DNA of 64,000 nucleotides from Rhizophagus irregularis (lineage: Eukaryota; Glomeromycota; Glomeromycetes; Glomerales; Glomeraceae), in NCBI RefSeq assembly GCF_026210795.1, contig NC_089435.1, positions 4,960,001-5,024,000 on the forward strand, read 5' to 3'. The notes under the pieces were generated by a model. The model saw nothing but the letters and a program-made list of their open reading frames with translations. It had not been told where the DNA came from and did not search any database. Shown one piece after another: positions 55,360 through 64,000 of this stretch; within the stretch, counting starts at the first letter, position 1; every line of letters starts with the position of its first letter. The translations under genes were made by a program, and so were the position numbers.

Positions 55360-55872
55360 TTAATTATAATTTCTGTAAATAATGAAAAAATGAAAATGAA
55401 AATTCAATACTTCAATAATAATAATAATAATGAATGTTGCATCATAATAAAAGAGGGAGTTCAAATTACCATAATTCCTAACCGTCCGCCGACTTCTGTT
55501 ACTCCAAGCCTTTCTTATAACTTTCCAATGTTCTTTCGTCAAATATTGAACCAAGAATCTTAAGTGCACAAAATCAAATGTATTACATCAAAAGGTAAAC
55601 CTTTTACTATATCAATGAGAGAATGAAGCATTTGATGGAATCCTGGAATCATCAGGAGATGGATACATTAATGCCATGTCTATTCCGTAGAATTTAGAAT
55701 TTGGAAATTGTGGCGCAACACCTAAAATGAATGACCCGTTTTCACATCTGTAAAAAAAAAGTTATGGTTTAATATTTCGTTTTTTTATGAGAATTTAACA
55801 TGAACCTACCCAACATCTAAAATCTTTGCGCTATTTTTAACTTTTCCTCCACAGGGCCGAAAAATTTGTATC
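55360..55872 (-). pseudogene. SAM-dependent methyltransferase pseudogene
   Basis: Minus strand: exon with GGKVKNSAKILDVG to about 55810, then a GTAGGT...TTTACAG intron. The next exon completes motif I as DVGCENGSFILGVAP and continues QFPNSKFYGIDMALMYP. After shifts it reads DIVKGLPFDVIHL and RFLVQYLTKEHWKVI. These are motif I, the acidic ribose-binding Asp (GID) and the LRFL region of class I methyltransferases, a family expanded in Rhizophagus (recalled). Motif I has Glu for the second Gly (GCENG). The N-terminal region and the RPGG end are not found. Confidence 0.7.
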
Positions 55873-56775
55873 TGAATATTAAATGTCTTAATTGAATTCT
55901 ATTTATATGTCCATTAATCATTATCCGATTATCCGATAGTAGAATTTCTTAAGATGCCATCGTAAGTTTTTTGGGTCAACTAAACGAATAAAGGAGAAAT
56001 ATATCTGGAAATATGATAAACTGCATTGTGAAATTTCTGAATTGGAGAAGGACGATGTTTGAAGTCAAGATGACAATTTCAGTTTCTTTACGGATCATAT
56101 AAGTTTCCATCGATGCTAATATTTTGAATGTACAATACAAAATAATATTTATCGTAATTTAAAATCTGCAAGAAACCTCTATCAATTTGTTATTTATTTA
56201 ATTCAGATATTTCGGTGGGTGTGTTTACTGTTAGATTATTGAGGTTTAATGTTAATTTTAATACTGTACATAAACATAAAACAGATAACCTTTACAGTAT
56301 ATTTTATTTGTTTTACAAATGGAACGGTTACCAACCCTAAAGCAAATAAATCAAATGTAAAAATTATTACAAGTAGAAAATGAATTTACCTTTGTTAAAG
56401 ACACAAATCGGACTCAAACTCGTAATGTAACGCCAAAAAAGCATCCATTTATTGAGAAGAACGATAAATCATAGTATTATTGCTTTGCTTGTGAAAGATT
56501 TTAAAAGGATAAAGATATTAATTTAAGAATAATAATGAGTTCGTACTCACTGGCAAGATATATGGGATTGGATTTGATTAAACTTGATCTCCACTTGTTC
56601 AGAATTTTTTATAAATATGTGCTAAGGGATTAATTGATGTTCAAGGTTCACTTTTGCATAACAATCTATACAAATATATCGTAATTATCACACTTACTAT
56701 AAATATATTTGTGGATTTAAATTGAAATCCTGAATGTTTTCATCCTAAATTTGTTAAGAGACTCTTAGTATTTCA
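55873..56775. other. Spacer
   Basis: AT-rich. At about 56376-56470 a frame reads ENEFTFVKDTNRTQTRN then VTPKKHPFIEKNDKS before a stop; it looks like a short gene remnant of unknown kind. Nothing else. Confidence 0.35.
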
Positions 56776-56866
56776 ACAAAAAAAAAAAATTTAAAATGTA
56801 ATTGACTAGATCTTAGACTAGAATCGAACTAGCCAAAGCACACATGCTCTCCACCAGGATAAGATG
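56776..56866 (-). ncRNA. tRNA-like pol III unit (SINE head or pseudo-tRNA)
   Basis: On the minus strand CTGGTGGAGAGCATG (A-box-like D arm) is followed by TGTGCTTTGGC and TAGTTCGATTCTAG (B-box with T arm), then about 30 bases later a run of twelve T (56789-56778), a pol III terminator. The anticodon arm is shortened, so it is not a working tRNA. The order resembles a tRNA-Ala-type sequence. A tRNA-derived SINE or a tRNA pseudogene are both possible. Confidence 0.45.
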
Positions 56867-58678
56867 TAAAAAAATAAAAATATATCTGTTTGCTTAATCT
56901 TTTAAACACATAGAAGAAAGAAAAGAAACAGAAAAAGAAGAGAAACACCTTACAATATGTAAGAATCTAACTAGAGCTATGACTTCAATCACCAATCGAC
57001 AAACTAAGAGGATGCTATGGCTGACCAGCCGGGAGACAGGGGCACATGCTATGGGTTTATCACGTTTCCAATAAACCAAGGTCGTCTACAATCATATGTG
57101 GGTCTAGAAAGTTCAACCATCTTCATTATACTGGTGACCAGATGTAAAACCTAGAAATCACCAGAAAAAACGGGTGTTTTTACTAATAAAACTGCAAAAC
57201 AAACTCGAGAGATACCTCGTTATAAAATTTGAAAACCCAAAAATGTGGATTTAATATATATAGAAAAATAATCAGTGGACAAAATTACGTAATTATTACA
57301 GATTATTCGTATTGATATTTTGAAATGACTCAGATTCTGAAATTACAGGTGTTGTTACATAATTTAGAATAGTTATATCTTCAAGTACTCGCCCGAATTT
57401 CAAATCAGAAACTATCAAGAAATCAAAATATAAAAATGTCTCACTTGGTATAGGAGTATAAAAATCAATATATAAATCTCTTCTAGAGACTTTATTCCAA
57501 CCAATAATCGAAAGAAATTAAGTTATTAAACAAGAAAGTTAGCTTCATGATAATTTAGTAGGGACTGCTTCTATACTTATTTTATATCTTATATAATTCT
57601 TTATAATTTAATCAATAAAAAAAAATCAAATTTATTATTTAAATAAATATATTTTGTATTCTCAAAAATATATTCCTAGCACCTTATTTAAAAAAAAAAG
57701 CATCATATTATCTTGTTAATATATTTAATTTTATCCGTGATACAACAGACAATTATTACTGCAACAAAAGCAGACATCCGCGAAACAGCCCACGCGTCAC
57801 GTCGTAAATTTAATATAAGAGAAAAGGATATAAAAGGGAGAGGGAGAAGAAAGGTGAGAGGATGGAAAGAGTAAAAAGGGTAAAAAGGAAAGGGTGAGAG
57901 AGAAAAGAATGCAAAGAAATTATAATGGTTTATATACATCATTTATTGACACTAAACTACGATCGAACGTTTCTAATAAATAATAGAAAAACACTATTTG
58001 CGCTTTAAATAAACTATAAAATACCATCGCATTATTAACTAAAAAATACATAGCCAATAAATTATTGCAATAAGTTAGGAAACCATATTGCAGTTCAAAT
58101 TAAAAAACTCACAAGGAAAGTGATTTATTTAGGTTAGAATAAAATTTCGTATATACAAAATATACAAAGGCAAAGTAGAACAATGAATTTATGAATTCAC
58201 ATGACTCAGACAATTATTGTCCGGAGAAAAGCGTTGATCGCTAATTGAAAATAGCAAACATATCAATATGAATGTTTCAAATTACTCATACTTTATAACA
58301 TATAGTTTGAAATTTACATTTTATATGGACTAGCATTTTGCATAATGTAATATAGCTGCTATTGAATATAATATTATTACTAATGCGTATCCCAATGAAA
58401 GGTTTTTTTTGTTCTGTACATATCTCATTCCTATGCTTCTTATTGAAGCCTAAAATTTCAAGTGAATCTTCGTGTGTCGAATTGATATATATATATAATT
58501 TTTCGTTTGCTATGCAAAAATAATAGAGATTGCATGTAAGCTGATTCAAAAAAAAGTAGGAGTATTCAATTAACAAACTTATCAAATGCAAATTGCACTC
58601 TGTTAGCATATGTGTATCCATAGAAATCTACAAATTCTTTCTCAGTTACTAATGCACTGTTTTTCTTATTCTTTATAC
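56867..58678. other. Spacer; GC-raised patch and a purine tract
   Basis: The region 56960-57130 is GC-richer (GACCAGCCGGGAGACAGGGG) with no credible gene; a 61-codon antisense ORF there is unsupported. The stretch 57818-57920 is nearly all purine (AGGGAGAGGGAGAAGAAAGG), a weaker cousin of the minisatellite at 50.2 kb. The region 57960-58680 is AT-rich. Confidence 0.45.
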
Positions 58679-58679
58679 T

Positions 58680-61195
58680 CATAGATTTCGCTTTCGCATT
58701 TGTCGAATAGTAGAACTCAATTTTTTTTTCTTAGTGTGCTTCACAGCTTTAGTGACCTTATATAAAAGATCAATTAAACAACAATTAAATGATGCAAATT
58801 CCCGATGTAAATGAAACAGTGTTACCTTACCATGCTCTTTATTGAAAACTGCTTGGTTAATGGCATATCGTTTTTTATTTGCAGAGCACACACATAATCC
58901 ATCATTAGCTTCATTGGAATGCTGTTCACAATATTTAAGAAACTGGAAAGCATCATAACTCGCCCCGCTGGCATTGATGTAGATTATATTATCATCGGCA
59001 ACCGGTTGATCAAGTTTGGTATAACTATCAAACGTTTTATAATCCATTTATCATCTGTGTCCATTTTGTCATCATCTATGTCCATTTCGCCATCATTCGT
59101 TTCCATCTCGTCATCATCTATGTCCATTTCGCCATCTTTCGTGTCGTCGGCATTATCTTTCGTGTCTTTCGTGTCAGAGACATTATCTTTGCCTATTGCT
59201 ATTTTATTATATAAGATTAGCATTTGAGCTTATTATATGGCTATTACATCACAAGAATATCATAATTCCTGGATACCGATGTCGTAATCCACAAATTTTG
59301 AGGTATTTAGGAAGAAAACTTCGCCAGCTGGAAACCTACAGAAAAATTTCACATCGCCAAGAGTTCTTCAAATGATTGTCAGATATCCTAACAAACGGAA
59401 GAGACTGAGGCGTAACACCCAAAACAAATATACTTGTCCACAAATAAGGGATCCGAATATAAAATTTTTTTGTAATTGCATTAGATTGATGAATCCCATG
59501 GAACTGAGATCCTGATAACTCGTCAATTTATCGTCAAAATTGATTTTTTCCTCTTTGCTAACTGGCAGATCCAATATGGCTTTTGCCAGAACTTCTCGCG
59601 AATACAATCCTAAGCCATATTCATTCAACTCGTTGTATAATGCATTTAATTTCCACCTTATAAGGATCTTTATTATCCAGAACTATTGTTTCCATCTCAC
59701 GTTGGAAGTGATCGTAAAAATACTCTAAAGTTCTTACGTGTCCTCCAACGTCACCAATAATGGGGATGAAAAAAATGCCTCGTAAGTCAAGCATCGTTCC
59801 TCCAATGAAGTTTACAAGATCCCTACAGATACGTCCATTAATATCGTGCAATTTGTTGAGCTCGTCAATTCCAAGGACTAAGATTAGCAGAGGATTAGAA
59901 TTTATTTCTTGATTCTTTTGTTTAATAATATCAGTATGAACAATTCGAAGTGCAATATCCAGGGTTAAGTCATTAAGTGTTGAATATTTTTTACAAAGTG
60001 AACGAAAAGAGGCAAAAGAGAATTCGTCATAATCACGTTGCAGTCGAAAGTACTCATATAAAACGCGTAGTGCAAGAGATACATACCTCTGCATCAATAT
60101 ATTGATCAATTTTATTAGCAAGGGAACCATTTCCATAGGTGGTGTTGATGACGGCCATATTACTGAATGTGTTACGGATATCTTCATTGTCGCAGTTAAT
60201 AGTATTACGCGTGAGCAATTCTTCGATTTCATCAAGAAATCTGCTCTTTCCTGTTCCACAAGCTACAACGGGGATTGGATGATTTTCTTTGTCCCTTTCA
60301 TTATGGTGTTTAAATCGCTCCACAATTCCATTCCGTCCTAACTTCTTATCTCCATTCCATAAGATGTCAATAGCATCATCTCGCCCATAGAATTCAAAGT
60401 CCTTACCGAAATACGTAACGAACTAAAAAGACCATCGAATTTAGTCAGAAGAGCTGAAAAACACACTTGACAACATGAAAAAGCTGGAGGACTTACTCGG
60501 TTTCGGTCACGTCTCAATGTGAATTGTTGTATCCACTTGTAGATGGAATCTGGGTCGTTAAGTTAGGTCCTTAAAGCCAATAACAAGCAAGAGATTTGTT
60601 AGAAAATTTTTTGACATCGTTCCTGCAAAAATAACCGTCGCTACAAAAGAAACTGCCCAATAGATACTCAAAGTTATTGATTTTGAGATACCGTACCTTG
60701 TGGAACGCCTTGCTGGGGGAGCCCGCTTTAACGCGAAAAAAAGAGATCAGACAAAATCGATATTTTGTTACTGCAAATTTCTCGTTCGAGAGGTAAACCA
60801 TTGTGAGGCACTTACCAGCAGCGGCGGGCACTTGTACGATGACGTAAATGTTTTATCTACAACTACAAGCGGTTGATCCAAAAAAGTTTCTTAACCAAGA
60901 GGTGGGTATCAATATCTTATCTCCAAGCATTTTTTTAATATTATCTTCGGTAGTAACATGTTTAAGCTTGTCTTCATCATCGTAAGCGATGTCAACCTTC
61001 CAAAGCTTCATAATATCAAGATCATCGATTCCTAACGTATAGGAATTTGAGGTGTGAAATCTTTAAATTATCAATTTTGACATTAATATTATTAATCTCG
61101 TTATTATCAACGTTAACCGCAAAATATCACCAAAAGAAGTCTTTCCTAGGAGTAAACAATTTAGTGACGCCAACATTTTGTAAAAATCCTGTAAA
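58680..61195 (-). pseudogene. Crinkler (CRN)-type effector gene, fossil
   Basis: The minus-strand order of parts matches Rhizophagus Crinklers (recalled). The N-terminal ubiquitin-like region has SLNCLLLGKTSFGDI near 61170 and KLWKVDIAYDDEDKL near 60980. A linker follows (VPAAAGKCLTM, then NNFEYLLGSFFCSDGYF). The P-loop NTPase-like part has FEFYGRDDAIDILW and VVACGTGKSRFLDEI near 60250, with LVLGIDELNKLHDINGR and YGLGLYSREVLAKAILDLP downstream. A TKD/DDD-rich repeat stretch near 59060-59160 precedes a C-terminal part with INASGASYDAFQFLKYCEQ. The copy is broken in several places. CRNs are intracellular effectors in pathogens and symbionts. Confidence 0.75.
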
Positions 61196-61434
61196 GCAAT
61201 AAAAAGTAGTATTCTTTTTAGAGAGAAGTTCTGAGAAAGTTTGAGGATATATATATACTTGTAAAAACCTTCCTGATTACCGTATACATCAGAAATTAAG
61301 CACCCCACAATATACATATATACTAAAAATAAGCACCCCCAAATTAAAATGTTTTAAGCTCAATTAACTTTATTTAACTTTATTAAAAGATACAAAATTA
61401 TTTTATTTATTCATTAATACCAACGTCCAAATCA
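61196..61434. other. Junction between Crinkler fossil and pogo relic
   Basis: AAGCACCCC occurs twice (about 61301 and 61332) at what may be the border of the transposon relic. AT-rich otherwise. Confidence 0.4.
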
Positions 61435-62800
61435 TCACAGCTTATCATCCTCCAAATTGTCACCACTAACATCTTCATCATTAATGCCATCCTCCAGATT
61501 ATCATCGTTGATATCAATAATTTCATTATCAATATCATCATCATCATCTAAAGCATTTGAGATGCCACAGGTTTTGAAAGAATCGATGATGATTTCGTTA
61601 GAGATTCTATCCCAAGAATGTTTCACCCATCCACACATACACGTCACTTAACTTAGCATGTCGAAGATTACCTTTAGCTGTTTATCCAGCACCACTAGCA
61701 GCCATCCACAGCTCACAGGTGCCATTCTTCATGTAAATTGGCTTTAAACAGTTTATTTATCGCGACATCAAGTGGTTGACATAAACTTGTTAGACCACCT
61801 AGTATAACGGCTAAATCAAAATCCATAATCACAGAATTTCTCTTTTACTGGTATCCTCGAAAAGAATCATAAACCATTAACTTTGGGGCCCTAGTTCTGG
61901 TTCTGCCATCAATCTTGTCACTTAATAATTAATATATCGGTTCATCAATTCACTATCCATCCAACCTTTCTCTTAGAACCAAACGATTACTCTGGAAGAT
62001 ATTTTTTTCGCCTTTTGATAATCACTTCCCTTTAAAGATACAGATCGGAGGAAGCTTCCATCTATAATAAAAAGAAAGAGTTGTTAAAATATAATCAAAA
62101 ATCAAAAATATCTTTGAAATATCATTGAAAGTCAAAACATTTTGAAAATCGACTAGTTTAATGAATTGTTGAAATAAGAAAAAAATAAAAAAATAAAAAC
62201 TTCACAAAATTTATAAACAATCTGAAACCATAAAATCTAAACCTATAAATTCGGAACCATAAATCTAAAAATATCGTAACTATTAAGCTTAAAATACTTA
62301 ATCCATAATACTTAGAAAAAAGAATCTCGAATTTTTGCAAAATTAAAATTAAAAAGATTGTCCTACCTGTGAGGCTGTGACACATTAAAACCACTGTCAA
62401 TCGGGTTTTTTTATTGTCGGTGCTGCGAATCTGAACAGTTTTTTCACCCTTTTGACTAACAGTAAAATTACCCACCATATCAAACCACACTGGGATCTCA
62501 TCCATATTGAAAATATTACATAAATCAAAGGATTATTCAGTCCTCAGACGGGTAATAAATTGATGAAATTTAACTAAAGATTCTTCCGTTTAACTTGGTA
62601 GCTTCTGAGAAATTTTTGTATGGCCGCTAGGATAGTTTATATCTTTTCATGAAAGAGAATATCCGCTGATATGACGCTTTAAAATTATTTGCCAAATCAT
62701 CATATAAAAATGTCATTTCAGGCTCCTTTAAAATTTCTCGCATTTTAATTCGTAAGATCGTATAAGTAACAGCCAATTTTTACTTTCTTTGCTTAATAAG
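61435..62800 (-). mobile_element. pogo-type (Tc1/mariner superfamily) transposase relic
   Basis: Minus strand, in order: CENP-B-like helix-turn-helix remnants (62800-62560; YQRIFSFMKRYKLS). The first catalytic region follows as CNIFNMDEIPVWFDM, GNFTVSQKGEKTVQIRST and TRLTVVLMCHS (62530-62370). Then come VIVWF and GWMDSELMNRYI (about 62000), DFDLAVILGGLTSLCQPLDV and AINKLFKANLHEEWHL (about 61830-61720). The C-terminal tail is CGWVKHSWDRISNEIIIDSF and KTCGISNALDDDDD (61640-61530). Frames change between pieces and stops occur, so it is inactive. Terminal inverted repeats were not found. The family is common in Rhizophagus (recalled). Confidence 0.85.
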
Positions 62801-63499
62801 TTAAGTATATAGCTTACAGTTTTGGTTTATTTCAGTATTACAACTTTTACTTGCTATAAACCAACGCCTACCACACTGGCATTAGGTTGGAAGTGTCTTG
62901 CCACTTCATTTCGTCTGTGTTGCTTAGCGTAAGTGATAACGTAGTTCTTTTAATTAATAAAATATGAAGTACGACTTCGCTTGGTAGTTTTATTGTGTAA
63001 AACATTTATATGTTGTTTTCTTGCCATTTTTTGTGGAAGATTAAAACAAATTACGGAACGTGTTTGTTTAAGTCTCATGTTTATAAAATCATTTGATTGT
63101 ACAAATTAGGTTGTACAAATTATCAGATTGTTATACAGATTACCGCAGTTTCAATTACTTTGGCGACAGAGAGAAAAATATATCTTTATTAAATCACCTA
63201 AAATTAAACATCAGCCACAAGAGTACCTTCTGAACAGGTTTTTTCAACAGGGAAAAACTTGATTACTGATAAAGGAAACCGGTTGGTCGGAAAAACTATA
63301 AGAATTTAATATTTTTATTATATTTTGATAATAAAATTTAAATATTAAATAACAATTTTAATAATGATAAATTCAATTTTGACCTGAGTTATATATTAAT
63401 CTAAATTCGGAATTTGATTCAAATCATGAATCGTCAGAAAGATCTTTAACTCGTTAATTGACCGTCGATTATTAAATGATCAAATCGGAATTTTATGAA
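62801..63499. other. Spacer
   Basis: No gene. TTGTACAAATTA is repeated at about 63097 and 63112. The stretch at 62860-62960 is slightly GC-richer. Confidence 0.45.
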
Positions 63500-63790
63500 A
63501 AAAATGCGCTTTTTTTCATACCGTAAAAAAAAAAATGCCGATTCGGCGCCTTTTTTCATACAGTAATAAAAAAAATGCCGGCTTGGCGCTTTTTTCATAA
63601 AAAAAAAGATGCCGAAAAAAAAAGTTGCGAAACGTTTTTTGTTTATGAATTTGCCGATAAAAAAACGTTTTTCGCAACCTGTATTAATAAAAAACGTTGC
63701 GAACCCGTTTTTTATTTATAAAATACGAAATCGAAATACGAATCGGATCGAATCCAATCAAACTCGGATCCGGATCGGATCGGATCAGAT
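63500..63790. repeat. Compound repeat: 41-bp units, hairpin and GGATC run
   Basis: CGC(C)TTTTTTCATA followed by A-runs and ATGCCG recurs at about 63508, 63549 and 63588. GTTGCGAAACGTTTTTT (63624) faces its inverse AAAAAACGTTTTTCGCAAC ending about 63680. The end is CGGATC-rich (63740-63790). It may be one small decayed element. Confidence 0.55.
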
Positions 63791-63941
63791 TTAACTTAAG
63801 TTCGGTCGATTCGATCCGTTTGGAACAATAGAAAACCACTGTAAAAACTCTATATTTATAATTTTTACTTAAAATAAAATATAATAATACAATGAACTTT
63901 ATTTAAAATTTATGAAATACATTTAATCTTATCAAACAGTT

Positions 63942-64000
63942 ATGGCAAGTAATTTTAAAAGTTTTTTTCTCATTTCGATATTTTTAACATCATCAGTACT
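63942..64000 (+). CDS. Possible 5' end of a secreted protein gene
   Basis: ATG at 63942 opens MASNFKSFFLISIFLTSSVL, still open at the window edge: a short polar start then a hydrophobic stretch, as in a signal peptide. Only about 20 codons are visible, so the gene is a guess. Confidence 0.3.
   Translation, partial: MASNFKSFFLISIFLTSSV

Noticed and set aside
57703-57942. Phe/Pro-rich minus-strand ORF
   Set aside because: Opposite strand of a purine-rich tract; low complexity and no domain.
58919-59227. Plus-strand Ser-rich ORF, and 61457-61651
   Set aside because: Antisense of acidic Asp/Glu-rich coding stretches in the Crinkler and pogo relics.
1-64000. CRISPR array, rRNA or intact tRNA
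   Set aside because: Regularly spaced repeats seen here lack the repeat-spacer pattern, the organism is eukaryotic, and no full tRNA cloverleaf or rRNA core was recognised by eye.

Overview
The window is eukaryotic and very AT-rich. It has short GT-AG introns, a Sel1-repeat kinase, Crinkler-type and BED/hAT sequences, and many low-complexity spacers. Taken together this fits an arbuscular mycorrhizal fungus of the Rhizophagus/Glomeromycotina type. That assignment comes from recalled gene families and base composition, not from any search.

Layout. 1-1.8 kb: 3' part of a kinase-like gene with Sel1 repeats and an altered DFG motif. 3.0-4.4 kb: an array of splice-acceptor-like units, then a decayed kinase. 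4.6-9.1 kb: a tandem segmental duplication carrying two intact single-pass membrane protein genes, each behind its own array of TATA-like promoter repeats. Decayed relatives lie at 7.0, 47.4, 49.3 and perhaps 51.6 kb. 10.4-10.9 kb: a broken small gene. 12.8-17.1 kb: two divergently arranged paralogs for multi-spanning coiled-coil membrane proteins, with a shared mirrored 5' element. 18-25.5 kb: mostly gene-poor, with a Tc1/mariner relic, an F-box/LRR fragment and a 515-bp terminal-inverted-repeat element. 26.5-27.8 kb: a five-exon alkaline ceramidase with every metal and catalytic residue I could place. 30.1-31.6 kb: an intact guanine deaminase. 32.5-34.8 kb: a hAT relic and a decayed multicopy gene. 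35.7-38.8 kb: a C2H2 protein facing a two-exon DDE-transposase-like gene. 39.3-40.4 kb: repeat units that look like exon plus intron, the clearest two spaced 172 bp. 41.4-42.5 kb: a 397-bp foldback directly before a broken Mig1/CreA-like zinc-finger gene. 44.2-47.4 kb: a 3.2-kb hAT element containing a nested 214-bp element with a perfect 8-bp target duplication. 48.0-48.6 kb: a solo LTR. 50.2-50.7 kb: a polypurine G-rich minisatellite. 52.8-53.8 kb: a GC-raised island without long ORFs, possibly a non-coding transcript. 54.4 kb: a 49-codon small ORF. 55.4-62.8 kb: a methyltransferase pseudogene, a tRNA-like pol III unit, a Crinkler fossil and a pogo-type transposon relic. A signal-peptide-like ORF opens at the right edge.

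Functionally, the two well-supported enzymes are housekeeping: ceramide hydrolysis in ER/Golgi membranes, and guanine to xanthine in purine salvage. The membrane-protein families and the kinase look like lineage-expanded families. Most of the rest is transposon and pseudogene debris. No CRISPR, rRNA or complete tRNA was seen. Exon junctions were placed by eye from splice signals plus reading-frame continuity.
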